Positions 32,695 to 41,489 of a stretch of 64,000 nucleotides of DNA are shown piece after piece (within the stretch, counting starts at the first letter, position 1; every line of letters starts with the position of its first letter). The notes beneath the pieces were generated by a model. The model did no database searches and was not told where the DNA came from. It was given only the letters and a program-made list of their open reading frames with translations. The position numbers were made by a program, and so were the translations under genes. Source of the stretch: Desulfobacter sp. (GTDB lineage Bacteria > Desulfobacterota > Desulfobacteria > Desulfobacterales > Desulfobacteraceae); assembly GCA_028768525.1 (NCBI GenBank), contig CP054837.1:1284001-1348000 (forward strand), given 5' to 3'.

Positions 32695-34224
32695 ATGTTC
32701 ATGCATTCTTCTGATTCACTGCTATCCAAAGAAAAGCTAAGACGAATCAAAATGAAAAAGCAGGTTTCAGCCTTAAATACATTTTGGATCGTAAAATATT
32801 TGGGTCAATATCATAGTGAAATCAGCATTGAAGAGATAATGCAAGATGTCCATCAAGATTGCCCTTTTCTTGTTGAGAATTTAAAAACAGGTTTCATGGA
32901 ACCGGTAGCGAAAGTTCACTTGCTCGACACCGCTTACTGGTTTTCAAATGAATTTATGATTCGGTTGTACGAATGCGTTCAAAAAAGAGTACTCGATCCA
33001 AATCTTGGATATAAAATAGGTAAAACAAGTTATAGGGCCCAGCACATAATAAAGACAGCAATTGGTATACCACTCATGGGGCCCTATACACTATTAAAAA
33101 TAATGTCAAGGGAGAATAGGAAATATAACCGGACCAAAGAGAATGTCATTAGAAAGCTTACAAAAGGACATGTTATCATAGAGGTTATCCATAAAGAAAA
33201 TGTTATCATTAATGACTTTGCTTTGGCATGGCATATTGGTATTTTTGAATCTTATGCTAGAATTGCAGGCGCAAGCAATGTGATCGTTAAAGGGCGCAAT
33301 TTAGAGGAAGGCCCCAAAAAATATGGAGATCTGGGGCGAGCCAGGTGGGAATTTGATATTCGATTCACACACCATAACTTTTTCGCACGTATATTCAATC
33401 TGATTATTTCTCATGTTCCAGTTGTAAAAGATACAATCGAAAATGCGAATGCAGTTCAAGAAGAATTCACTGAGCAGATTCTAAATAGAGACAAAATAAT
33501 TAGGGAAAAAACCCAAAGACTCAATCGCATCCAGGCTAAAATTTTTAACGCCGAACGTTATGCGATTGAACAGCAACTGAAGAATATTTCTAAAGAGTTG
33601 GTGTCCACAGAAGAGCGTGAGCGCCGTTTGATAGCCGAGGAACTCCATGATAGTATCAGTCAATCTTTAGCACTAAGTCTATCTAAACTAAAAAATTTCA
33701 ATCAGTCTTCTGAGGGAAAAAGTCGAGACCTTGAAATGGTAGAATCCTCTCTGGAGCAGGTACTCTCAGATATTCGGTCTCTCACATTCCAGATAAATCC
33801 TCCAATTCTATATGATTTGGGACTTAAGGCAGCGATTGAGTGGATTGTTGCAGACCTTGGGAAAAGAAATAATACGTATATACAATTGAATGACAACATT
33901 AAGGGGCCAATTGTTCTTGAAGAGTCTCTCAAAATAACTATGTACAGATCAATTCGGGAATTGATAATAAATGTCATCAAACATGCTACAGCAAAACAAG
34001 TACAGGTAACGCTGTCAACTTTTGAGAATTCATATGTAGTTAGCATTGAAGATGATGGTATTGGTTTTGACCTAGTACAATCTGTAGGGAAGAATAAAAA
34101 AGGGTTCGGATTATTCAGCATAAATGAAAGACTGAAGGCTCTTGGTGGTGAAATGGAGATAGACACAGCCCCCGGAAAAGGGGTCCATGTGATGTTGATT
34201 GCGCCAATGAAAGGGTCAAAATAA
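32695..34224 (+). CDS. NarL-type sensor histidine kinase
   Basis: 509 residues, no membrane helix visible. The first 230 residues form an input domain I do not recognise (contains ALAWHIGIFESYARIAGASN and LGRARWEFDIRF). A coiled segment (about 245-310) leads to the HisKA_3 dimerisation helix with H318 in EELHDSISQSLALSLSKL. The ATPase domain ends the protein: ELIINVIKHATAKQV (N box), EDDGIGFDL (G1) and KGFGLFSINERLKALGGEM (G2). It phosphorylates the response regulator encoded 4 bp downstream. A soluble sensor suggests an internal signal such as redox, NO or a metabolite. Confidence 0.92.
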   Translation: MFMHSSDSLLSKEKLRRIKMKKQVSALNTFWIVKYLGQYHSEISIEEIMQDVHQDCPFLVENLKTGFMEPVAKVHLLDTAYWFSNEFMIRLYECVQKRVLDPNLGYKIGKTSYRAQHIIKTAIGIPLMGPYTLLKIMSRENRKYNRTKENVIRKLTKGHVIIEVIHKENVIINDFALAWHIGIFESYARIAGASNVIVKGRNLEEGPKKYGDLGRARWEFDIRFTHHNFFARIFNLIISHVPVVKDTIENANAVQEEFTEQILNRDKIIREKTQRLNRIQAKIFNAERYAIEQQLKNISKELVSTEERERRLIAEELHDSISQSLALSLSKLKNFNQSSEGKSRDLEMVESSLEQVLSDIRSLTFQINPPILYDLGLKAAIEWIVADLGKRNNTYIQLNDNIKGPIVLEESLKITMYRSIRELIINVIKHATAKQVQVTLSTFENSYVVSIEDDGIGFDLVQSVGKNKKGFGLFSINERLKALGGEMEIDTAPGKGVHVMLIAPMKGSK

Positions 34225-34228
34225 AAAT

Positions 34229-34885
34229 ATGGCTGACAAAAAGATTACAATTTTACTTGCCGATGACCATGAAATCTTAAGGCACAGCCTGAAAAAGACT
34301 TTAGAACAACATCAAGAGTTCAAGGTTGTCGGCGACACAAATAATGGATTGGATGCGGTTCAGTTGGCAAATTTATTATACCCTAAAGTAGTCTTAATGG
34401 ACATTAGCATGCCAGATCTCAACGGTGTTGAAGCCACCAAAAAAATAATCAAATCTAACCCTGATACCAATGTGATTGCATTGTCTATGATGTGCGATGA
34501 GTACTCTGTTAAACGAATGTTAGCAGCAGGTGCAAGAGGATTCATACTAAAATCATGTCCGTTTGAAGAATTATACAATGCGATAAAAAAAGTGAATTCG
34601 GGAGACAGACATCTGTGCTCTGAAGCTCTGGATTTTGTAATAAAAACGATCCAGAATCCGGAATCTGAGAAAATAAAATCCGTTGCTGAAAAACTAACAT
34701 TCAGAGAACTTAATGTGCTGCAACTTATTGCGGAAGGAAATACAAGTATTGAAATTTCCAACAAGCTTGAAATAAGCAAACGCACTGTTGATATTCATCG
34801 GAGCAATATAATGAGCAAACTCAATACAAGAACAATAGCTGGTTTGACCAAAATAGCCATTAAAGAAGGCTTAACTGATCTTTAA
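34229..34885 (+). CDS. NarL/FixJ-family response regulator
   Basis: 218 residues. Receiver domain 1-125: acidic pair in LLADDHEILRHSL, phospho-acceptor D58 in VVLMDISMPDLNG, and Lys in GFILKSCPF. LuxR-type helix-turn-helix at about 150-210: LTFRELNVLQLIAEGNTSIEISNKL then SKRTVDIHRSNIMSKLN. A transcription factor activated by the upstream kinase. Targets unknown; neighbours (SpoIIAA-like, PilZ, Cache) are candidates. Confidence 0.95.
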   Translation: MADKKITILLADDHEILRHSLKKTLEQHQEFKVVGDTNNGLDAVQLANLLYPKVVLMDISMPDLNGVEATKKIIKSNPDTNVIALSMMCDEYSVKRMLAAGARGFILKSCPFEELYNAIKKVNSGDRHLCSEALDFVIKTIQNPESEKIKSVAEKLTFRELNVLQLIAEGNTSIEISNKLEISKRTVDIHRSNIMSKLNTRTIAGLTKIAIKEGLTDL

Positions 34886-35373
34886 AAACGCTGCACCGAA
34901 ACCAGCCATATGATTAAGTCACACTTTGCAAAAAAATATTTTTTCGACACATCTCAAAGGTCAGGTGAACATCAAACTTTCTGCCCGATACTGAGTAAGC
35001 ATGGCATGTCTACGGCAGTTTTGCCTCAGGTCCGGAGAGCCGAAACAGATCCATAGAACACCAGAAAAAAAGGTTGAGAGGTTGCCTTTTTGAGAATTCA
35101 AATGATTTATTTGCCTACCGCTATTCATTCGGAAATCAGTCGGGTACCATCTTTAATTATCCAAGGGCCGGTAAAATTTTCGGGTTGCCTGGGGCCTAAT
35201 TCTACTGGAAGCATATATGGGATTTGAAGAGTTTATCCTACTCTATTTTTTGTAGAATTGATAAGTGGGACCAATATCTAATAACCATATTTAATCAAAT
35301 CATAAGATGTCTTGACAGTCTGTAAAAAATGCAATTATAGTATTTCATACGCTTTGCCCCACATTGACAACGA
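34886..35373. other. Gene-free stretch
   Basis: About 490 bp. No long frame, hairpin or repeat that I can support; some GC-richer parts (34975-35060, 35140-35215) may be decayed coding DNA. Confidence 0.4.
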
Positions 35374-35772
35374 ATGGAAATCAATACAGGATATTACCGT
35401 TTCGTAGTATATCAAAATGTTCTCTTTATAGAGGCATTTTCAGTCTGGAATCAAACAATTGCCAGAGAGGGACTTCTTTGTTTCACGGACTTGGTTTTTG
35501 AATACTACATCAACAAAAGGTGGGCTATCTTTGCTGATATAAAAAATTGCAATCTTAACATTCCGAGACCCGAAACTGTTCTCAAGGATATTTTTAACGG
35601 AATAACAATCCTGCCAACCCATGTAGCCCATGTAGTTGGCAATTCTAAAAAACAAAAATGGAAAGTTAATAAACCAATCAGAACCAAAGGTGATTTGCTA
35701 ATATCTTTTTTTAGCACCAAGAAAGAGGCAGAAGCTTGGTTAGACTTATTTGGCTACAGAATGTTTCCTTGA
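35374..35772 (+). CDS. SpoIIAA/STAS-like small protein 1
   Basis: 132 residues. Alternating strands and helices (YYRFVVYQNVLFIEAFSVW, WAIFADIKNCNL, PTHVAHVVG, KKEAEAWLDLFGY) fit the SpoIIAA-like fold, with the terminal EAEAWL helix typical of that group. The next gene encodes a similar-looking protein 11 bp later. Such proteins act as phospho-switch partners or lipid/protein adaptors; specific role unknown. Confidence 0.65.
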   Translation: MEINTGYYRFVVYQNVLFIEAFSVWNQTIAREGLLCFTDLVFEYYINKRWAIFADIKNCNLNIPRPETVLKDIFNGITILPTHVAHVVGNSKKQKWKVNKPIRTKGDLLISFFSTKKEAEAWLDLFGYRMFP

Positions 35773-35783
35773 AGGATTGAACC

Positions 35784-36152
35784 ATGTCTATTGAAGTTGA
35801 TCGAAATATAGTTAAGAATCTCACTGCATACACAGCCAAAGGTAAAATAACCGTGAATGATTTCATCTATGAGGTGAAAAAATTTTATGAAAGGAATCCC
35901 ACAGAGAATGTCCTCTGGAATCTGTTGGATGCTGACCTTTGGGGGCTCAATGCTAAAGATATGGAATCCATTTCCAGTTCTACTTTAAGCTATAAGTCAG
36001 ATTACATTCGAATAAAAGTTGCCATAGTTGTCTGCGATGAGCATTCTTATGACTTATCAATTTGGTTTAGGAATTATGCAGAAATGGATGACAGTCCCTT
36101 CCGTATAGAAGTTTTCAAGTCATTGACTGAGGCCAACAAATGGCTTGAGTAG
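35784..36152 (+). CDS. SpoIIAA/STAS-like small protein 2
   Basis: 122 residues. TAKGKITVNDFIYEVKKFYE, VLWNLLDADLWGL, RIKVAIVVCDEHSY and RIEVFKSLTEANKWLE match the SpoIIAA-like pattern: central conserved D after a hydrophobic strand and the final TEANKWL helix. In the same operon as the previous protein. Two paralogous adaptors in tandem, downstream of a two-component pair, hint at a partner-switch circuit; this is inference. Confidence 0.7.
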   Translation: MSIEVDRNIVKNLTAYTAKGKITVNDFIYEVKKFYERNPTENVLWNLLDADLWGLNAKDMESISSSTLSYKSDYIRIKVAIVVCDEHSYDLSIWFRNYAEMDDSPFRIEVFKSLTEANKWLE

Positions 36153-36255
36153 GACACCCCTTATCTCACATAAGGGCGCTTTAATTGCCTTCGAATAGGG
36201 CTATGCAAAAAACACAGACAATTTCTGGCAGCAGTAACCAAATCAAACACAGTAT

Positions 36256-36765
36256 ATGGCATTGAAAATGGAATTACTTAATTCAATTTTATCGTCAATG
36301 GGTCCAGTATCTAAACTTTTATCTGCAGCGATTTTTTTAACGATATTAATTCTAATTTTTAGGACAATATGGATTAGCTATCAGCGTGGAAAGGATCCCA
36401 AGAAAAATATTGTCAAAGACATATATGTTGTATCTATTCAGAACAAAAACCCTTTTGACGACGCACCTTCTTCCAAGAACTATAAAATTTCAACCATTCA
36501 CGCAAAAGGTAAAGAAAAACGGAAATTTCCCAGATACAATGTCGAATCCCAAGTTGAGTTTATAAAAAACGGAAAGCTATTTAAAGAAACATCAAAAGAT
36601 TTAAGTTATACAGGAATCTTTTTAAATTCCAAAATGCCAGATCGGTATAAAGTAGGTGATAAGGTTATGCTCACGTTTCAACTCCCGAAAGAAGGCCCCA
36701 AAAAACGGAATGGCTTTATCGTTCGAAAAAATAATAGTGGTATTGGGATTCATTTTGTATTCTAA
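36256..36765 (+). CDS. Membrane-anchored PilZ-domain protein
   Basis: 169 residues. One membrane helix (about 18-40, LLSAAIFLTILILIF), a linker, then a C-terminal PilZ domain from about 90. The c-di-GMP signature is present as RKFPRYNV and DLSYTGIFL. It would sense c-di-GMP at the inner membrane, affecting motility or surface properties. No cyclase or phosphodiesterase of the GGDEF/EAL type is in the window. Confidence 0.85.
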   Translation: MALKMELLNSILSSMGPVSKLLSAAIFLTILILIFRTIWISYQRGKDPKKNIVKDIYVVSIQNKNPFDDAPSSKNYKISTIHAKGKEKRKFPRYNVESQVEFIKNGKLFKETSKDLSYTGIFLNSKMPDRYKVGDKVMLTFQLPKEGPKKRNGFIVRKNNSGIGIHFVF

Positions 36766-36870
36766 TCGTACTAACCAACTTGCTTATCAATGATAGTAAA
36801 ATCCTATAAATTTAATTTATTAAAGAGTATCGATTCCGCCCAAAGATCTGAAACAGTCAATTTAATATCG

Positions 36871-36945
36871 GATTATCTGGATTTTTTGAAACAGAGCCTT
36901 GCCATCACTTCATAAATCAAGATAATCTCCAATTAGATTGCTTCA
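36871..36945 (+). repeat. Upstream repeat, copy b
   Basis: Partner of 32051-32125. It ends 55 bp before the Cache sensor ATG and so may contain its promoter or an operator. Confidence 0.55.
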
Positions 36946-36999
36946 ATGAAACTATAAATTTTGTGGAATAAACCCAAAAAGTGTTGAGCACAAATTTTA

Positions 37000-38064
37000 A
37001 TGTATCGAAAACCCATCGAAAAGAATAAGATTCGACTGTACTATTATCTTGGATCTATTTCAGCAATTTTATTTATTATAATACTTATATCAGGAATCTA
37101 CTCTCGAAGTCTAACCCAAGAATATCAAATAAAAATTGCTCAATTGTCTTCTGGAATAATTGACGAAAAAAAAAGATTTTTAAAGAATGCTGTAGATCGC
37201 ACGATCAGTATGATTAATTGCGACTTGGAGCAGGTTTATCAGGAAACAGCATCACGAGAATTCAGCCAAGAACAAATAAAACAAATTTGTATTGATCGGA
37301 TTAGTCGACAAATCAGAGGATTAAGGTTGATTGACAATGGGTATGTCTGGGTAAACAAAATTGTCAATTATGGTGGGGGAGACAAATATGCCATCAGACA
37401 AATTCATCCCAATCTTCCTCATACAGAGGGAGATTGGTTATCCACGAACACTGAAGATATCAAAGGAAATAAGCCCTACCAAATTGAGTTAGATGGCATC
37501 AAAAAGGATGGAGAAATTTATTTTGATTACTATTTTAAAAAAATGGATTCCAATAGAATTGCTCATAAAATGTCATATGCCAAGTTGTATAAGCCATGGG
37601 ATTGGGTTGTGGCCACGGGTGTCTATCTGGATGATGTGGATCTGTTGGTAAAGACTGAAAGAACAAAAATGGAGGATACTCTAAATAAACAACAAAATTA
37701 TTCGTTTTCCATTGCTATAATTGCATTCATATTATCCGCTTTCATTCTTATTAAGTTTGAAAAACAAATCAGTTCATTAATTCATGCTTATGAAAGAGAC
37801 ATGAAAGATTTCACCACCAATCTTATTGAGGAAAAAGAAAAAACAGAACGTGCTTTGGCGGAGGTCAAACAACTTAGAGGCTTAATACCAATCTGTAGCA
37901 ATTGCAAGAAAATAAGAGACGATAAAGGCTACTGGAATAACTTAGAACTCTTCATTGAAAAGCATTCAGACGCATCATTTAGTCACGGTATGTGCCCAGA
38001 ATGTTCAGATAAACTATATGGCGCCCAAGATTGGTATAAAGAAATGAAAAAGAAAAAAAAGTAA
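37000..38064 (+). CDS. Cache-domain sensor with C-terminal cysteine motif
   Basis: 354 residues. Two membrane helices (about 12-32 and 228-250) flank a periplasmic Cache domain (33-225), recognised by GYVWVNKI, HPNLPHTEGDW and the final YAKLYKPWDWVVATGVYLDDV. A coiled helix (about 255-295) then leads to LRGLIPICSNCKKIRDDKGYW and SFSHGMCPEC, the CxxC...CPxC tail common at the ends of PAS or Cache sensors in these bacteria. No kinase, methyl-accepting or GGDEF domain is present, so output must go through a partner. Possibly senses a small organic acid outside the cell. Confidence 0.85.
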   Translation: MYRKPIEKNKIRLYYYLGSISAILFIIILISGIYSRSLTQEYQIKIAQLSSGIIDEKKRFLKNAVDRTISMINCDLEQVYQETASREFSQEQIKQICIDRISRQIRGLRLIDNGYVWVNKIVNYGGGDKYAIRQIHPNLPHTEGDWLSTNTEDIKGNKPYQIELDGIKKDGEIYFDYYFKKMDSNRIAHKMSYAKLYKPWDWVVATGVYLDDVDLLVKTERTKMEDTLNKQQNYSFSIAIIAFILSAFILIKFEKQISSLIHAYERDMKDFTTNLIEEKEKTERALAEVKQLRGLIPICSNCKKIRDDKGYWNNLELFIEKHSDASFSHGMCPECSDKLYGAQDWYKEMKKKKK

Positions 38065-38371
38065 GTTTAATCTCCAATAATTCTTATTTTATCATTACCT
38101 CATCATCTTATATACAAAACGTTAAATGAAACGTTAAATGAAACTCTTTTGATAAAATATCATGTACTTATTTTCTTAATATAGCACATTTATTTCCGAG
38201 AAATACATTCCCAAAAATCGGAAGCTCTACCATTTGAAGACCTGGTTGCATTATCCTCTTGGTATGTGTTTTGCAAAATTATTTTCAAATAAGTGTTTGA
38301 TAAATATTGAGCTCTTCAATCGGAATCCTAATTTCAAGCAATGTGATTTTAACTGCAATAAGGAGGTAGAA
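38065..38371. other. Intergenic with a 12-bp tandem duplication
   Basis: GTTAAATGAAAC occurs twice head to tail at 38121-38144. The rest is AT-rich leader for the PEP-CTERM gene. Confidence 0.5.
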
Positions 38372-38995
38372 ATGAAAAAATTATCTATTTTATTTTTTTC
38401 GTTTATGTTGTCGTTTTTAATCTCATCTAGCTGTTATGCAATTACAATTGACGTAATAGGTTTTGGGGATGGCGATTGGGGGGTAGGTAATTCTCCCGGA
38501 ATTTTGGGAGAACGTGATAACTGGCAAGAGGTTGCAGAAATGGAATTTATAGCCAGTGACGCACGAATCACTGGTTCAAATTATAGTATTTATGACCCAT
38601 CCACAACAGATCCAGCCTGGGGTGGTGTGATGTGGATTTATGGGTCCCCTGGTTTTGTTCAAACACAATTTACAACTCCATCTACGAGCCTCTTTGTTCA
38701 GTTTGAATCTGACAATAACGATGGTCCTGCTAATTTTTTTATTGACGGAAACTTGGTGCATAGTATGAATACCTATGCTGGCAGTTGGTTCTCGGTTGTA
38801 TTTTCAGATTTAGCGTTAGGGGTTCATACTTTAAGAGTTGACGCTTCAAGTACTGGGTTTCCAAGGGATCTTGCAATTGACGCTATGGGATCTGGAGCTC
38901 CAGGAAGCCCCGTCCCAGAACCTGCCACAGTGGCACTTTTGGGCCTTGGTCTGTTAGGGCTTTCAGGGTTAAGCCGGCGCAAAATGAATAAATGA
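38372..38995 (+). CDS. PEP-CTERM sorting-domain protein
   Basis: 207 residues from ATG 38372, chosen for the perfect AAGGAGG upstream; the frame is open 138 bases further. Signal peptide (1-24), an acidic, Asp/Gly/Ser-rich beta-type body, and the PEP-CTERM tail VPEPATVALLGLGLLGLSGL ending in RRKMNK. This tail is cut by exosortase and marks proteins for the cell surface or extracellular matrix. The exosortase gene is not in the window. Followed by a strong terminator. Confidence 0.92.
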   Translation: MKKLSILFFSFMLSFLISSSCYAITIDVIGFGDGDWGVGNSPGILGERDNWQEVAEMEFIASDARITGSNYSIYDPSTTDPAWGGVMWIYGSPGFVQTQFTTPSTSLFVQFESDNNDGPANFFIDGNLVHSMNTYAGSWFSVVFSDLALGVHTLRVDASSTGFPRDLAIDAMGSGAPGSPVPEPATVALLGLGLLGLSGLSRRKMNK

Positions 38996-39016
38996 TCCTG
39001 ATCGACCCAAAAAATT

Positions 39017-39054
39017 GAAAAAAGGCAGAGTCATTACTGATTTTGCCTTTTTTC
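39017..39054 (+). terminator. Rho-independent terminator
   Basis: Perfect 11-bp stem (GAAAAAAGGCA at 39017-39027 with TGCCTTTTTTC at 39044-39054); the 3' arm supplies the T-run. 21 bp after the PEP-CTERM stop. Confidence 0.85.
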
Positions 39055-39165
39055 GCACTAATATATGAAAAGTAAACAAACTTGAAAGAAAAGAGTATAC
39101 ATTATTATTTTGCTTCGGACGCATCAGGAACCCAGACATTTCATAGCATCATGGGCGAGCATAAT

Positions 39166-39393
39166 GGTATGGAGCCGGACTATTTGAAGTTTAAAGCCCC
39201 TCATCAATAACAGATCAATTGAACATGCCAACGATGCAGTCGCTTCCCGGGTTCAAGCGATTTTTTCCAAAGATCCAAAACTCTATCGGTATTCTGATTT
39301 TTGAAGAGGATTGGAATAATCTCAATCACCAACAATAGAAACTCCAGTACTTGGTAGGATTTTCGGCACAATAGCGACAGGACATAGACATAG
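39166..39393 (-). repeat. Dispersed repeat family 1, full copy B
   Basis: Inverted relative to 10151-10380 and about nine tenths identical over some 225 bp. In this copy one minus-strand frame stays open for 66 codons (39204-39404), including NQNTDRVLDLWKK and EPGKRLHRWHV, without a recognised family. Confidence 0.75.
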
Positions 39394-39570
39394 CAGTCGC
39401 TCAATTTCTATCCTATAAAACCGAGAAATTAAGAAAAACTAACCTGTTCAATGTATTGAGTATGGTTCGCCTATTAAAATCCTTTCTGCTTATCATTGAT
39501 GAACTTTTCGAACTGAAAATGGGAAAGATATCGAATCTTTAACTTTAGACAAAAAATTAAGATTTAGGAA

Positions 39571-39756
39571 ATGGCTAATAAAGAGACCCGTGCGGAATTG
39601 CTCGGTTCATTCGCAAATACAATCGGGCGAGCAGGGGTATTAGATTTTGATCCAGACAATCTCATAAAGAGCAGTCCATTTCACGGAGAGCTTTCAAAAT
39701 GGACCATCACGGTTCATAGTGAGGAGCTGCACATAATTCCCTTTATGTGCAACTAA
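39571..39756 (+). CDS. Doubtful small protein
   Basis: 61 residues (ANKETRAELLGSFANTIGRAG, then DFDPDNLIKSSPFHGELSKW). A GAAATGG-type context but only weak AGGAAA upstream at the start. No family. It may be the N-terminal scrap of a larger gene. Confidence 0.3.
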   Translation: MANKETRAELLGSFANTIGRAGVLDFDPDNLIKSSPFHGELSKWTITVHSEELHIIPFMCN

Positions 39757-39850
39757 AAAGAAAGGCGTTTTAGGTCGGCATGATGTGCTATGATCATGTA
39801 CCGACCGACAACCCCCTATCTAATAGTTTTTTTCAGCCACCCATAAAAAG

Positions 39851-40069
39851 TCAGCTTGTATGGCAGGGGTTGCAGCAATGGTAACACCCATCAACTTTAT
39901 GATTTGGCCATGAGGCTTTGGCTTTTGCCACGGCTCCATGGCAAGATGGATGGGTTCCCAAGTCAATTTGATTTTCTATCCTGGGCATGTGTGGACAGCC
40001 AGTAGTGGCATTGTGTACCTCATGATCTCCGTTTGTCTGTGCATTTTGGTTAATTATAAATCTTGGCAT
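39851..40069 (-). CDS. Conserved small Cys/His-rich protein
   Basis: 72 residues with several Cys and His in a fixed order: GDHEVHNATTGCPHMPRIENQIDLG, HPSCHGAVAKAKASWP and DGCYHCCNPCHTS. I recognise this as a conserved hypothetical protein of many Proteobacteria; the cysteines suggest zinc or iron binding. AGGAGAAG-type site before the ATG. Downstream of two other small genes on the same strand. Confidence 0.7.
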   Translation of the reverse strand: MPRFIINQNAQTNGDHEVHNATTGCPHMPRIENQIDLGTHPSCHGAVAKAKASWPNHKVDGCYHCCNPCHTS

Positions 40070-40123
40070 GATGAGCTTCTCCTGTGAAATGAATTAATGG
40101 TCCGGAAGATTCCGGTTTTTCGT

Positions 40124-40402
40124 TTAGACATTGATGCTATGGGTCCACCTGGGGAGCCCACGGCGGGACAAATAATTGACCAGGGACTGAGACCCGTAGA
40201 ATTCAATCCGACCGTTCCTGGGGTATGCGAGTGCTGCTTGATCTACCCTTAACCCGGCAGCTCTGGCCTTTGCAGCAAGTCTGACCAGCAGGTTATTATT
40301 GCCTGACTGGGTTCCAGAGCTTGACCTTGCATCAAAAACCGCAAAATTTATCCAACCTCCAGATGTTGATCTCTCTTTTAAATGAGCCATCTTGATTTTC
40401 AC
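40124..40402 (-). CDS. Conserved small hypothetical protein
   Basis: 92 residues (GTG at 40402; an ATG at 40390 is the alternative). GGWINFAVFDARSSSG, NNLLVRLAAKARAAGLRVDQAALAY and IEFYGSQSLVNYLSRRGLPRW form a compact alpha/beta protein. Found in many genomes and mobile regions next to the Lys-rich repeat protein; function unknown. It starts 2 bp after that gene's stop. Confidence 0.65.
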   Translation of the reverse strand: MKIKMAHLKERSTSGGWINFAVFDARSSSGTQSGNNNLLVRLAAKARAAGLRVDQAALAYPRNGRIEFYGSQSLVNYLSRRGLPRWTHSINV

Positions 40403-40404
40403 GA

Positions 40405-40665
40405 CTATTTTTTTCCTTTCTTCTTTGAGGGGCGTTGTGAAAGTGCGCTTCCCGCCGCGGACTTAGACGCCTCACTCGTATTTTTGTTTCGCAGCACTGA
40501 GGATGCCGCACTGGCAGCCTTGGAGGATGTCACTTTTTTTGGGGCTTTGGTTTGTGACAACGCACTGCCAGCTGCAGTTTTGGATTTGGGGCTGGTGGCC
40601 TTGTTCTTGAGCGTTGATGACGCCTTTTTGGCCGCTTTAGGACTTGTTACTTTAGATTTTGCCAT
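40405..40665 (-). CDS. Lys/Ala-rich repeat protein
   Basis: 86 residues built of two imperfect repeats: KVTSPKAAKKASSTLKNK then SKTAAGSALSQ, and KVTSSKAASAASSVLRNK then SKSAAGSALSQ. Very basic, ending PSKKKGKK. The composition resembles small DNA- or RNA-binding tail proteins. It heads the small-gene trio 40665-39851 and is divergent from the sigma-like gene. Confidence 0.75.
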   Translation of the reverse strand: MAKSKVTSPKAAKKASSTLKNKATSPKSKTAAGSALSQTKAPKKVTSSKAASAASSVLRNKNTSEASKSAAGSALSQRPSKKKGKK

Positions 40666-40835
40666 TAGCTTTCCTTTTTTTACGTGTTTTTGATGTTAAC
40701 CGCATTGACCGTTCCCTTTCTGTTGTTATATTAAGACGAACATTTTCAATTATTTGCCGCGCTTTAAAAATTTTTTTGGCAAATATCATCAAAAAGTAGT
40801 CTTATCTTCTTAAGCATTGATTCGAGGATATGTGA

Positions 40836-41465
40836 ATGCTTCAAAAAAAAGGGTACGATCGATCCGTCATTGAGAAGCTTCGAGCTGTAGATTGGAATTC
40901 TATTCGGCCTCGGTTAATTAAGTATGCTCGTTCGAAAGAGTTCATGCTTGATTCTATAGGATCTGAAAAGGGCTACGAGGATATCATACAAGAAGCCATC
41001 GCACGGGTTTATGGGCAAGGTGAGAATGGGAAATACCGAAACTGGGATAGTGACAAGTATCCTGACATCGGTTTGTTTCTTAAATTCGTTATCAGAGAAA
41101 TTGTACAACGAGAAGTAGAGGATTTAACCGGTTATTCGAAAGAGCAAATTTGTTGGGATGAGAACCCTGGTGAAGAAAAGGGGCTCGCTGTTGATAGTTT
41201 TGATTCGGTTGATTCTCACCACCCCGATACACCTGAAAATGCAACTCTTCGTAAGGAGCGCATTGATAAGTTATCAGCCGTGATCAAGGAGGTCGCAGAC
41301 GGTGATGAAGAATTGGGCCTGATGATTATGTGTATTCATCAGGACGGCATAACAAAGAGTGCACAGATAGCGGATGAGATAGGGCTTCCTGTTGAAAAAG
41401 TGTATAATTTAAAAAAAAGGCTGAAACGCCGTCTTGAGTTTTATAAAGGTAAAACTCTGGATTGA
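40836..41465 (+). CDS. Sigma-70-family-like protein
   Basis: 209 residues. Region 2-like helices (about 15-95: WNSIRPRLIKYARSKEF, GYEDIIQEAIARVYG, LFLKFVIREIVQREVEDL), an acidic linker, then a region 4-like DNA-binding end (about 150-205: MIMCIHQDGITKSAQIADEIGLPVEKVYNLKKRLKRRLEF). It looks like an ECF-type or phage-type sigma factor. Followed after 24 bp by an acidic protein and an ImmA/IrrE protease, which might control it. Confidence 0.75.
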   Translation: MLQKKGYDRSVIEKLRAVDWNSIRPRLIKYARSKEFMLDSIGSEKGYEDIIQEAIARVYGQGENGKYRNWDSDKYPDIGLFLKFVIREIVQREVEDLTGYSKEQICWDENPGEEKGLAVDSFDSVDSHHPDTPENATLRKERIDKLSAVIKEVADGDEELGLMIMCIHQDGITKSAQIADEIGLPVEKVYNLKKRLKRRLEFYKGKTLD

Positions 41466-41489
41466 GGATGGATCGGGAAGGGGTAAAGT

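Noticed and set aside
38121..38144. CRISPR-like tandem repeat
   Set aside because: Only two adjacent 12-bp units without spacers; a simple duplication. No CRISPR array was found anywhere in the window.
40382..40693. 103-codon plus-strand frame
   Set aside because: Antisense to the Lys/Ala-rich repeat protein; its Leu/Ala-rich composition is explained by that.
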